Positions 42,027 through 54,200 of a stretch of 64,000 nt of DNA are shown here, piece after piece (within the stretch, counting starts at the first letter, position 1; each line of letters starts with the position of its first letter). The translations under genes were made by a program, and so were the position numbers. The notes under the pieces are model-generated. The model saw only the letters and a list, made by a program, of their open reading frames with translations. It ran no database searches and was not told where the DNA came from. This DNA is from Solen grandis (taxonomy: Eukaryota > Mollusca > Bivalvia > Adapedonta > Solenidae). The stretch is taken from contig CM037781.1 in the NCBI GenBank assembly GCA_021229015.1, forward strand, positions 39,291,897 to 39,355,896. The letters run 5' to 3'.

Positions 42027-42535
42027 TGTCAAGTGGACATAACAGAAGGACAACGGCACCACACAGCAAGTCAATTGGACATCGCGGAAGAAAAACTGCA
42101 ACACACAGCAAGTCAAGTGCACATTACAGAATGACAACTGCATCACACAGCAAGTCAAGTGGACATAACAGAATGACAACTACATCACACAGCAAGTCAA
42201 TTGAACATCACAGAAGGACAACTGCACCACACAGCAAGTCAGTTGAACATCACAGAAGGAAAACTGCACCACACAGCAATTCAAGTTGATGTAACAGAAT
42301 GACAACTGCATCACATAGCAAGTCAAGTGGACATTACAGAAGGACAACGGCACCACACAGCAAGCCCAGTGGACATCACAGAAGGAATACTGCACCACAC
42401 AGCAATCTAAGTGGATGTAACAGAATGACAACTGCACCACACAGCAAGTCAAGTGGACATCACAGAAGGAAAACTGCACCACACAGCAATTCAAGTGGAT
42501 GTAACAGAATGACAACTGTATCACACAAAATGGCA
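42027..42535 (+). repeat. 42-bp minisatellite, about 12 copies
   Basis: The unit reads AGTGGACATCACAGAAGGAC followed by ACTGCACCACACAGCAAGTC and similar. It is open in all three forward frames, for example SSGHHRRTTAPHSK or VDITEGQLHHTASQ. There are no spacers between units. The left arm carries the inverse copy at 38695-38935. Confidence 0.85.
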
Positions 42536-42540
42536 AATCA

Positions 42541-42775
42541 ACTCTACATGATGATATTACAGCCCCATATAATGACTTAACAATCACGCATAATGTCTTT
42601 ATAACCTCACACAATGACATTACGACTCCATATGATAATATTACAACCTTACATGATGATACTACAACCCCACATGATGATTTAACAACCCAACAAGATG
42701 ACATTACATCCTCACATGAAAATATATCAACCCAATAAGATGACATAACAACCCCACATGAGAATAACACGATCC
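42541..42775 (+). repeat. 21-bp tandem repeat in the right arm
   Basis: Units such as GATACTACAACCCCACATGAT and GATTTAACAACCCAACAAGAT follow each other at a 21-bp spacing with substitutions. 21 is half of the neighbouring 42-bp period. Confidence 0.75.
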
Positions 42776-42840
42776 CTCAAAATGCTATATGGACCCATCT
42801 GAACATCAATACCGAACATAAGACAGCTGTGGCGTTCCAT

Positions 42841-43639
42841 ACTTATGGAACAGAATTCGGGCAAAAAATACATTTTGCCTTTTGACATGTTTATTGTTTC
42901 ATTTGTCTAAGTGACTAGCATCATTTTGACTAGTACAATACGGTGTAATCGTCGTCTGCGTTATTTGTTTTTTTTTTTTTTACATTAAACATTCATTACT
43001 CACTCACATCATAATTAACTACTGAAAATACATCTGCTTTTATTTCCATTTCATCACCGTACAGCACTGTGTATAGCTGGACAGTCCAGTTTCGTATTAA
43101 AATGGAATTAATTTCGTCGGTTTAACGAATCGATGAATGACACGTGTAGCTAAGCAAAATAACACATGTACGCAAGCAGAATGACAAATGTCAAAATGTG
43201 CACCTAGCATCATGACGTTGGAGGGCGCTCTGCCGGTTTGACTTGGAGCGAGTTCAGTTTACTTACTAGAGTTAACTAGAGTTACCAGAGTTGCAAATAA
43301 AACGTGCGGGGTTTTACCATACGAACTCTGTAGGGTTACGCGAGTTCAACCCAGAGAGGTAAGTGGGTAGACTAGAAAGCAATATGGCGGACGGAAAGCA
43401 TCTAGGCAAATTTATAGAAAATTATAAATATCTATGATATCCTGTCTTTAAATAAGCATGTAAGCTGGCAGCTACTTTATTCAAGCCCAAGCTCGAAAAA
43501 AGTCATAAATAAAAGATCTATTGTTTTAATCATATGTCTATTTACAAATTACGTCACAAGGGGTAAGCCTCATACGTTCAGTTGATTGCTAACTAGAGTA
43601 TATTTATTACGTCATCAATACGAGTTTACTCGAGTAGTG
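42841..43639. other. Stretch with a possible unassigned gene start
   Basis: Slightly less AT-rich than its surroundings. It has direct repeats (ACTAGAGTTAACTAGAGTTA), a donor-like AGAGAG/GTAAGT at 43359 and ATGGCGGACGGAAAGC at 43384, which opens only 17 codons. It could be a 5' untranslated exon and promoter of gene C, but nothing joins it to 47364. Confidence 0.25.
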
Positions 43640-43957
43640 TTTGTTTGTTGGGTTTAACGTCCCACCGACAGTATTTTTAAGTCATTTGGAGACGATGTTT
43701 ACTTGAGATAGATATAGTGCTGCCACATAGCAGTATCACGCCGTGGACATGTGGCATTATACCACACCCAGTCACATTATCCTGACACCGGGCCAGCCAG
43801 TCCTGCATCTACCCTTAAATGGTGAGCGCCAAGCAAGGGAGCTTTAACAGTACCTTTTTTTTTTTTTTTTTTTTTTTTTTTTGCGACTTTGGTATGTTGC
43901 GACCAGGGATCGAACCCACGACCTCCCGCACCCGAGGCGTACGCTCTATAACTCGAG
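43640..43957 (-). mobile_element. V-like SINE, full length
   Basis: On the minus strand: GGTCGTGGGTTCGATCCC (B box), a T28 tract seen on the plus strand, CAGGATAATGTGACTGGGTG, and the tail GTCGGTGGGACGTTAAACCC. Confidence 0.8.
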
Positions 43958-44365
43958 TAGAACTATAGTTGGTCACCTGAACTCGCTGTCGGTAGTTCGG
44001 AGTAGTATATACAGAAATTTCGTCCCCCACAGAAAAGGTGGCGTGCCTATAATAAGTCACTTTATACTACTGTTCGGGAAGAATTGGCAAAATGAAGTAC
44101 GAAACTGTGGCTGTTTCCAAATTCGTAAAAGTCATTTCTTTTAAATTGAAAGTAGATCCCCTGCTTAAAGACATAATTGCATTTTACATAATACTTCCCA
44201 TTGCTTTTCTAATTGCAGGCCAAACATTTCAGATATAAATTATATGAGCTCAGGTTTACAAAGATGAATATTTAAAAATAATGAACGTCACGCAAAATGT
44301 TATATACGAGCACATCTCGTCGATCTACATACTGTTCGTAGTTTCGTAATTAAGTCCCAGAGTCA

Positions 44366-44619
44366 CCGGGCCGTGGCCGAGCGGTTACAGTCGTGGACTA
44401 CAAATCTCTCAGCCCCCCACGCTGTGGGTTCGAATCCGGTAGGGACTTCGGATTTTTCATGTGAGGAAGCCTTCCAGCTGGCTTGCGGTAGGTCGGTGGT
44501 TCTACCCGGGTACCTCTGTGTACTCGGGGTCTTCCTCCACCTGCAATTAGCTGGACGTCGCTATATGATTGAAATACTATCGCAGCGACGCTAAACCCCA
44601 ATACAACTACAACAACAAC
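44366..44619 (+). mobile_element. tRNA-derived SINE, head type A
   Basis: Nearly the same as 9825-10080, with a (CAACAA) tail. No clear target duplication was found. Confidence 0.85.
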
Positions 44620-45039
44620 GGAATTGTGTCTGCTTTAATCTGAATTAGGCAAACGCCTTTAGTATTGCTGAACATACATTTTATTTTCATTTTTTTAAAT
44701 TACTAACAAGTTTTTAATACAAATCACAGAAACGTCCCAAGCTGGATTAGAACTTGCAACCTAGCTTTGCAGCCAGTGCCATAAAGTTCGTATTAATGTC
44801 ACTATAAATCATGTAGAAAAATATTTTCACGATCTATATATTGAATAAGCGGGTTGTGAGTTCAAGCCCGGCGGCTACCTACCATGGTTTTGTATGTGAG
44901 ATTTTTACGGAGGATATGAGTCTAGTACTGGTCCTTCCTAAGAGCAATAATAGGTTAACTGCCCGCCTACTGCAACAACCTCCAAGCGTTGTCATTCGCC
45001 CCCATTACAATAACAAGAGGGTCGTGGGACAGGAATCTT

Positions 45040-45215
45040 GTCAAAACTGAAAAAAGAATCTACCAAATTTCCCTCAGATGCCCCTCAGAATGCATCTCCG
45101 TCCTCCTAGAAAAAATATTTCCCAAGGGGCTATGCCCCCCCCCCCCCCCACACACACACACACCTAAAAACCAAGGGACTATGCCCCCCACCCCTCCTAA
45201 AAATTACCCTAAGTG
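45040..45215 (-). mobile_element. Relative of the 35858 element, reverse orientation
   Basis: CCCTCAGAATGCATCTCCGT and repeated GGGGCTATGCCCCC match the 35.9-kb element in inverse. It contains a C15 run and a short CA repeat. Confidence 0.4.
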
Positions 45216-45778
45216 AAAATAAAACTATTTAAAAAGTCAAACTGTTATACCTTTATTTTTTCAACTCCTGTTATGATCATATTACTTTCCCAGAGTTCCG
45301 AGTATTCAGTTTCCTCCCCTGAGTAAAAACGAAACGCAGGATTTTGATTCTACGAATTAACTTCTCTTTGTTAACATCATAACCATAAAAAATACCTAAT
45401 GCAAGATACACAAGAGCATTAGTCAGTTGACAGCATTGATAAACGCACTTAACATAATACAGCATATCACTTGTCAGTATGGCAAAGGCAGAATGTCACG
45501 TGTAAACATGGACTTGTAAGACGGTGAGATGCAATTTTTGCCCTAATTCTGTTCCATACATACTAAACACATGCTTATCACACAGTTATGAACGACTGCC
45601 GATTCGGATTACCTACACATTAACAGCAGGGGGCCATAAAACAATAGGAGTCTGGCTGGTCAGGAGGTTATGCGGATGGTTCAGTACAGGGGCCCACGAT
45701 GGGGATTTCCTTTAGACAACACTACTATGATGTAATCAAAGGATTTTATAGCCTAGAGCAATGTATGACCAGGGCAGT

Positions 45779-45799
45779 GGGGGGGGGGGGGGGGGGGGG
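45779..45799. repeat. G21 tract followed by a C-rich stretch
   Basis: G run continuing into GCCCCTCGGCCCCCCG, able to form a hairpin or quadruplex. Confidence 0.9.
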
Positions 45800-46740
45800 C
45801 CCCTCGGCCCCCCGCTGATGTGGGCCTGAATTTATTGTATGTCAATAAAATATTTTTAAACTAAACTATACAGGGGTCGTAGGCCTATTCATAAAGCTTA
45901 GTTTTTAAGGAATATAATTCCTTAACTCAGGGTCTCTTTGATATATATATATCCTACTTAACTGGAATAAATCTCCTAAGGATCTTTATATATAAGAATA
46001 AGGAAATCCCTTATAACTAAGGGAAATCTAGGTGTCTTTAATGAATATCTTAGAAACTAAGGGATTTTTTCTCCTTAGATGGAGCTAAAATTATGTCTAC
46101 ATCTATGGATGCGTAATAAAAGCATACAATCGAGATTGCCGAATGATTGCCGTAAGTGTCCGGATCACATCGTTAGCTTCCGTACTTACACTGTGAACTC
46201 GGTTTTCGTCCTAATTTCAGGATTCTAATGAGCTCTAAAACTATGTTATCACGATGTCTGACGATAAACTGCAGACACTATATACATCTCGATATGGAGG
46301 GAACAGATCAGGTGTGTAAATTTTAACAACCATTCAGTGACAATGAATATTTGGGTTAGCATAAACATTGTAAACATTGTTTTGTCATCCGCATTAAATT
46401 CGGATAGTACTATTAATTCGGATGTTTGTCTCAAAAATAATTTTGAGCGACAATGCATTAGAAATAAGTGAACAACATCGTGAGTACCACAATGTTCGCC
46501 AAATTTCTTAGGGTGAGGAAAATATGACTGACTGGGACACTTATCTTGGCCTTTTACTGTCCGGGCGAATGCTTTAAATATTGCTGGAGCTTCCCTGCTG
46601 CTTACACAATGGTGAAATTATTCTCCCTATTTTATTGTCGGTTATTGGAACCATGACATACTTCATTGCCATATTGGATTTTGAACTCAAATTTCCAAAC
46701 GAGTCCAGAGAACCAGTTTAACATACAGCCACTGCCCCAC
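45800..46740. other. Gene-free 0.9 kb upstream of gene C
   Basis: Contains loosely self-complementary AAGGAATATAATTCCTTAA-type blocks (45905-46075) that may be an old palindromic element. No upstream exon of gene C was found. Confidence 0.4.
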
Positions 46741-46777
46741 ATTGGGCACCAAATTAATTTCTACTGAGATCCGCTCT

Positions 46778-46837
46778 GGTTATTTTTTTCATATTTGCCT
46801 CCACTGGATGCTGGAGGCCAATGTGAAAAAAATAACC
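46778..46837. repeat. 60-nt hairpin next to tRNA-like sequence
   Basis: GGTTATTTTTTTCATATTTG is mirrored with few mismatches by the stretch ending AAAAAAATAACC, with CCTCCA/TGGAGG near the fold. A decayed tRNA-like head (minus strand GGTACCTCAGTCGGTAGTGC) follows at about 46945-46970. Confidence 0.65.
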
Positions 46838-47363
46838 TGAGTGAATCTCTATAGAGATAAGGTGCCAAATATCACAAAGTGAAAAAATATGCTGCCTGAC
46901 CGAGGCACAAACCTGGGTTTTGGGTTGTTGTTTTTTCAGGGCCATTGCACTACCGACTGAGGTACTGGCCTCAAGTTACATATGATTCTCCCCGATTGTG
47001 AATTATCAGTGCAGTGACATTATGATGAACTATACTAACATGATATTTTTGCAACGAAAAGAACTTGTTGAACTTGACACTTTCGTTTTATCTTTTAATA
47101 CATATCAAGTTTGTCCGTCCGTCTGTCAATCTGTCTGCCTGTCAAACTTCAGCAGGTGACACATGTATTCCAAAGAATACTCTGTTTTGTATTCTTATGC
47201 ATATGGTAATAGGAAACACTATTTTCTGTGATCACAAGCATAGGAAATGTACTATTGAATCTTCTGATTTCATGCCATTTAAATGTTTTTTTCCCCCGTC
47301 TTTTCACTGACAGAATGGTATAAATATGATATACTGTCTCTCATGGATGGCACTGTTTTTCAG

Positions 47364-48274
47364 GTCAATCAGTGATTGGATTTTTTACACCAGCACGGAA
47401 CAAGCCATTGAAAGCATCACTATCCAGACCAGTTGGTTTGTCTCCAACACAGGTGTATCCAGTCAATCCAAAACCCCAAACCTTGCTTGGAAAGATTTCA
47501 AATTTTCCATTTTCCCCAGTTTCATCAGAATCTGTGAAAAACGGCAAAACCCAACCATCACCAGACAAAGTCAATTCAGAAAATGACACTGACAGTACAC
47601 TAGTTGAAATAGATGAAAAGGTGGAACTAGAACAGAAGAGTTTGGACTTCCAATGTGTAACTAGTGGTAACACTATTCCAGCATCTACGGTACCCTCTCT
47701 ACCCTTTGATATTTCTACTTTTGAATCGGAAGTAATCAGAGACTCAGAAACACAATTAATAAGTGGTCTTGAAGCTGGGCCAAAGGATGCAAGAGCTGAA
47801 GAACATTTGGTAGATTCACAGTGCTTTGATGACTGTAACATGCAAAATTTTCCCACAGGGAAGTTTAAACCAAGATGCAAGACTGTCTCAGTATGTTCTA
47901 CATGTTCTGTTGAAGATTCTCCCTCTGTGCAGTCAAGGTGTTCTTTCTGTGATGGATGCAGCTCAGAACATTCTTCATTGGGAGCTGGGAAGAGTGATGT
48001 AGGTGGGATAGACAGTGATTGCTTGGATGGTTGGGTTTCAATGGAGAGGGACACAACTGGGCATTGTCAACATAGGAGGAGCAAAACTTCAGAGCCAGTT
48101 TTGTATCCAGAATCATTCATAAGAAAGGGCTTTCAACAGAAATCTGAGGCAAAAGCACATTGTGAGGGAAGCTGTATCAGTGACCAAGATGACTTACAGT
48201 ATAAATGTATGAGGGAGGACAGGGGAGCAGCATCTGAGGAAGAGCTTTTACTTATGCTGCTTAGGAAATCAGGG
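47364..48274 (+). CDS. Gene C large coding exon
   Basis: 911 nt, acceptor TGTTTTTCAG, donor GGG/GTACTT. It opens with SVIGFFTPARNKPLKASLS and holds a cysteine cluster spaced C-x2-C-x11-C-x2-C-x2-C (about 47896-47968). It ends EEELLLMLLRKSG. The donor was chosen because phase 0 matches the next exon. Reading through it adds 19 mainly hydrophobic residues before TGA at 48329-48331. The minus strand also has a 229-codon open frame here, taken as a shadow. Confidence 0.75.
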
Positions 48275-51200
48275 GTACTTATTGTCCTTTCATTCATTTG
48301 TTACAATCTTTTTTGTGTGTGGGGGTTATGAAATATATGTATACATTTATCATTTAATACAGCTTGGTGCACACCTTTGAGTCTTGATGTCAGATTTCTC
48401 GCAGGGAAAGAGATACGGATTAACCATATGTCAAACTGTCAATAGCTTGTTATCCCTTACAGAAAAAGGAAAGTAGCCACTAGCTAGTGCTACCTGATTT
48501 GATAGCAAGAACAGGTAGCGAGAAGGTAGTGGAAGGTAGCAGCTTTCTCCTAGGTAGTCGCTAGAAGATAGCAACAAAGCAATCTTTGTAACATATTCAA
48601 ATCTAAGATGGTTTCAGCTAACTAGTATCTACCTAGCAGCTACTGGTAGCTAGAGGCCTCATATTTCCATAAGGGATATTCTTCGAATCTCTTTGTGCAA
48701 GTCAGTTCAAATTCTATTAAAACTGAATTATCAGATGTAGAAAGGTTAGGCAGGTCAGTAACGTGTGTTATATTCATCAAGTTTCTAACTGCAATTAGTA
48801 CACATTCTTAGCTGAAATAAAATGTGTGTATCACAGATGTGCAATATCTGTTTTAGACTTCAGCACTAACCAAAGAACAGCTGATGTTTCTCTTACTTCG
48901 AGTGCAGATATCCAGGTACAGATTTCTTATGGTAAGTCTGACTACTGGGTAGGTCCCACAGTTTGGTACTGCATTAATTTATTTAGGGTAAATTTACTAC
49001 CTTTTACATGTTGTTTCCACTAGCCAAAAACAGACATCTTTTTTTCCGTAATAACTATCTATTTTCCCAATGTAATATTTTTTTTTTTCTCAGAAGAATC
49101 AATTCATGGAATTTTAATGAAATTTGTGTTTTTTTATAATTCTGATGTTGATTGAAACTTTCTATGACATTATACCAAATGTAAGTAGGTAATTGTTTTG
49201 TTTTGTTAAATAAAATATTTTTTTTATTATTTTATGATTTCCCAAAATTTTGTATCGCTTATTTTCCCAATAAGAAAGCCACAGGTTGTATTAAAAAAAA
49301 ATCAATAAAAGAAAAATCATTGTACTGTCTATTAATGGTGCTTTTTTGACCATCCTTAGAATTGTTGGTTGTTGAAGTAGATTGCATTTTAGGTTGTTTG
49401 GCCTTTAAATCCTTATTAAACATGGGCTCAGTATACCACTCAGAATGCTGATGTTGGAGTCATATACATATTACTGTCTTTTACAGAGAGAGTGGGAAAG
49501 AGAGAGAGAGAGAAAGAGAGGGAGGAAAAAGTGCATGAATCTATCTTGGTGGGTAAGGGTTCATAATTAAAGCATATGCCCTGTAACCAAGAGATTGTGA
49601 GTTAAGAAGATTGTGAGTTAGAACTCGGTCAATGAAATATCAGTTGGCAATCAGTATATACTATCAGTAGAAGAAAGTTGTGGATATAATTTATAAGGAT
49701 GTCCTGACATATACTATATTGCAAAATATGTCTGGGCAAGGTATGTATCAAACACTAAATAGGGGTTTAAAAGATGCTGTAAGCAGAGGTTATACATATT
49801 AGGGATCACTTTTCTGTTGTCTGTCTGTCCATCCGCTCGTCTGTCTGTCCATCACACTTTTTCTGTTACACTTCAGCAGGTGACTCCGGTGTTCCGCAGT
49901 ACACTCCTGTTTGTTGTAATTTTTTTCGATCATTACATGTAATCGATTTAATCTGCAGGATGAGGTGACATCCCTGAGAAAGTTGACCCGGTCACAGCTG
50001 CGGACAGTGGCCAGTCTCATCCAGGCAGTGGTGGTCCTACACAAAAGGTTACTGAACACTTCCCATCAGTGGACACGCATGCAGGTGCAGATCACACAAC
50101 TACAGGTGCACCATTTGTTATATTTTCCTTTTTAGCTCGACTTTTCGAAGAAAATGAGAGCTTATACTGTCACTCGGGCGTTGGCGTCGGCGTCGGCATC
50201 GGCGTTGCAACACAAGGTTAAAGTTTTTTTCAAACATCAATAACTTAAATACTATCAAAGGTATTCCACCCAAACTTAAAATACTTATTCACCATCATCA
50301 CTTCTACCTTACTTCTAAGGCCCACAACCCTGGCTACCCTATTTTTGGAGTTATGCCCCTTTCATACTTACAAAACAGCCAAAATCAAGGTTAAAGTTTT
50401 TACAAAGTTGTATATCTTCAATACTATCTAAGGTATTCAACTGAAACTTCAAGTACCTATTCACCATCATTACCTCTACCTTACTAACAAGGCCCATAAC
50501 CCTGGCTGTACTACTTCTTGAATTATGCCCCTTTCATACTTAGAAAACAGCCGAAATCATGGTTAATTTTTTTACAAAGTTGTATATTTTCAATACTATC
50601 ACAGGTATTCCACCATAACTTGGAATATTACAATTTCAGATTTTAGCACTGGAGTTGGCGGATCAGCACACCACATTCTCAAATTGATTCTGCATGCTAA
50701 TTTCACCAATTAAAAATGTCATATTTGTTTATTGGAGGTGATAGAATAATTTCTACTATAACTAGGATATGTACCATACTATTAAAATCCATAAAACTGT
50801 GTCTTAGCAACTGAGAAAAGTCGAGCGCGCTGTCTTATGGACAGCTCTTGTTTAAGTAAATTCAGATATGATGAATGTCTTCATTGTTGTTGGATGATAA
50901 TTAGTGGGTGGTTGTTGCCATATTCTTGTTCTTAGGATGCCACTGCAGTTAAAACCTTCTGTATTATGTTAAACTAATCTCAGAGCATTTGTCAACAGCG
51001 TAACAGTATACATGTACTATTATGATACCTTTGCTTTGATTTGAGAAGTACAAGCTATGCTGTCACTCGTTATCTCTTAACCCTTTCCCTCATAGAGGAA
51101 ACCATGAAAAGACCTATGCGAACAGCATAAAACCAGATCAGCCTGCGAGTAACTCACAGGCTGATCAGGTTTTATGCTGTTCGCTGCTCCTCAGTGGTCT

Positions 51201-54200
51201 GGAAATGAGGATTTTATAATTAAATTTGGTAAGGTTTAACTGTGGTTTTCTGCAGATCAGGCTTTATGTGATACCTATTTAGGGCATCAAAATGGGTATA
51301 TATGAGGGAAAGGGTTAATGATTAAATGAAAATCTGTTAAATCAGCATGGTAGTCTTGTAACTGAGAGTCCAAATTGGGGGTGAAGGTGGGATTTGACAG
51401 ATTATGAAATATGTCTTTTTTTAATTGATTTTCCATATTCTACTTAACTTAATGTCCCTGTTAAGAAAATTTATCGGTAAAATTTGTAGCAAGGGGAATT
51501 CACTTGGTTTTTCTGGTATGGACTCCAAGTCACTAACATGAGACGTAACACCCACACCTGAATACCGGTACACATGTTGTCTGTGATACTCCTGTTTCCT
51601 CCCATAACAATGATAACAAATACCACCATCCAGGTCATCTACTGTGATGAATAGTATGCTACATAAACAATAGCCATATAGCTGATAGTTCCCTAAAAAT
51701 GCCTTAGGCTATGGAAGACTTAGGAGTATCTGTTTCTTACGAGTCAATGATTTATTTAAAACACTGATGTAAAAACTCACTTGTATTTTCCCCTTCCCTA
51801 CAGGCCAGGTGTCGACAACACCAGCGTCACCATAGACAGATGATGGTAGGGCTGTGTGTGATGATGGGACTATACCTCCTCAACATCCCGGGGGTGAGGA
51901 GAAGACTGCTGCTGGGGTATGTAGTGTGATATCAGGCATTCTTATTCAATGTACTGATCGGTCTCCATGATTGCTTGGTACTTTGTAGAACCAGTGCTTT
52001 GTGCCTGGTTATTTCATGAACAAAATTCATTTATCCTTTTAAATCATCTAAAAGCTTGGTCTTTGAAGAACATGCATTTGGTATGCATAATATGGCTAGT
52101 GAAGCTTTATAACTGACTTGACTTGACTATTTGAGTTTACCATTGCTTCGACAGTATTTTAGTCATATAGTGACGTCCAGCTAATTACAGGTGGAAGAAG
52201 ACCCCAAATGCACGGAGGCATCTGGGTAGAACCACCGACCTACCGCAAGCCTTAATAACTTGAAAACTATAGATTTATTAATTAAATAAAAGATTCTATG
52301 CAATAAATTTGAAAAATTTTCATGCCATTGTGGTATTTAAAGTTACTGATAGATGCATGTCAATGTGTAAAGTAGATTTGGACATATTTCTGTTAGGTAC
52401 ATGTACATATGCTAACAAGCATGTGTCAGTGATAATCACATACAGAAGTGAGAAAATTTGTCAAATTCTTCAGTTGAATTTGTTTCAAATGATGATTGTT
52501 TGACCTCGGCACCATGCCTCCTTCCTCCATTACAAGAATATGAACAGCCGTAACTGCATAGGCTTGGATGCCTAAAACTGTTGTTCAATAAAGCTGAAAA
52601 AGCAGAATAGTTTGATATATTTTTATCACAAGTTTAGCTTTAAATTATATCAACATTCTTTGAAAAAATTACTGGTAAAGAATGGGTAAAGTCAGGGCTC
52701 AAAATTAACACTGGAATTTTGGCAAAATGTGATATATAAAAACCACTAGCATTTTTTTGCGAGTGAAAACTTGGGCTTAAACATTTTATTAAGCATGTAA
52801 TAATGAGATAATTTCAATAACATAATCAATAACATCATCAAAACTAACTAATCCTCACTTGTTTTTAAAATCAAAAGCAAAATTTACACTAGTAAGTTGT
52901 TGTATTACTAGTATCAAACGCAGGTCCGGTCTGTCGACTATGTTACACAACACACGAACACATACATGTTAAAACATTTGCTGTTTTCAATTAATATTTC
53001 CCCTAATGAATACTGATACTTGATACCGCTTTTATTTTTAGCTCACCTGAGCACGAAGTGCTCAAGGTGAGCTATTGTGATCACCTTTTGTCCGTCGTCC
53101 GTCGTCCGTGCGTGCGTGCGTCCGTCCGTCGTCAACAATTTGCTTTAAAGAACATCTCCTCCTGAACCGCTGAAGGGATTTTGACCAAACTTCACAGGAA
53201 TCATCCTTATGATGCCCTCTATCAAAGTTGTACAAATTATTCAGATTGGTTGAAAAAGTAGGTCACAGGAGCTAAAAATAGATTTTAAAAACTCAAACTT
53301 TGAAAATCTTCTTCTGCAAAACTGCAAGGCCTAGAGCTTAGATATTTGGTATGTAGCATCATCTTATGGGCCATTACCAAGATTGTACAAATCATAGCCC
53401 TATGGTGATAAATGCCCCCGCACCAGGGGTCACTTGTTTTACATAGAGTTATATAGGAAAATCTTTAAAAATCTTCTTCTATAATCCATAAGGCCCAGAG
53501 CTTAGATATTTGGTATGTAGCATCATCTAATGGTTCATTACCAAGATTGTTCAAATCATAGCCCTATGGTGATAAATGCCCCCGCACCAGGGTCACTTGT
53601 TTTACATAGAGTTATATAGGAAAATCTTAAAAAATCTTCTTCTGTAAATCCATAAGGCCCAGAGCTTAGATATTTGGCATGTAGCATCATCTAATGGTTC
53701 ATTACCAAGATTGTTCAAATCATAGCCTTACGGTGATAAATGACCCCGCACCAGTGGTCACTTGTTTCACATAGAGTTACATAGGAAAAGACCTAGAGCT
53801 TAATCTATAGATTTGATGTGAAATATTGTCTAGTAGTCCGTACCCACATAATTCATATAGACCAATCATAAAAAAAATATTTTGCAATATTACTAGTTTG
53901 AGAGATTATGACTAGATAATGGTTAAAATTTGGCCCTTGATTGAATCACTTTTTACTTTAAATTACATACTTGATATATGTTTTATATTAAAATCAGTAT
54001 CTACGATTAAATAAAATGATAAAAAGACTAAGAGAATATATTGTGTCAATTGTATATTAAATAAAGGTTTTCTTTAAGAAAGATATGAAAGTACAGATAA
54101 TCGTATTGTTGGTAATAAAAACACATTTGGTCGTTTTAGGTTATAATATTATTAACCAATGAAAAATTAGGAAACTATTCAGCCCTCCATTTCTGGTTTC

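Larger units (their letters stand above)
38431..42840. mobile_element. Fold-back element with long repeat-filled inverted arms
   Basis: The left end ATGGAACGCCACAGCTGTC is matched in inverse at the right end (42822-42840). Inverted similarity extends about 0.8 kb inward on the left and 1.1 kb on the right. ACT directly flanks both ends (38428-38430, 42841-42843), a possible 3-bp target duplication. Each arm contains a 21-bp-period zone near the outside, a 42-bp minisatellite and a non-repetitive inner part. The 2.5-kb middle has no long ORF and holds two SINEs and a palindromic MITE. It is non-autonomous, reminiscent of FB or Galileo fold-back transposons in form only. Confidence 0.8.
41745..42840. 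repeat. Right inverted arm of the fold-back element
   Basis: The inverse partner of 38431-39228, about 300 bp longer because its 42-bp array has roughly twice as many copies. Confidence 0.8.

Noticed and set aside
42026..42580. CRISPR-like array
   Set aside because: Units are contiguous with no spacers, and the context is eukaryotic.
42180..42770. 196-codon minus-strand open frame, Cys-rich with a 14-residue repeat
   Set aside because: It is the reverse reading of the 42-bp and 21-bp repeats, which are open in several frames. No start context, splice site or domain.
43384..43434. ATGGCGGAC start as first exon of gene C
   Set aside because: The frame stops after 17 codons and no donor allows a join in the phase required at 47364.
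45524..45715. Plus-strand frame upstream of gene C as its missing first exon
   Set aside because: Ends in a stop without a donor in the needed phase; no start context.
47365..48054. 229-codon minus-strand open frame
   Set aside because: Antisense shadow of the large gene C exon, which has matching splice phases downstream.
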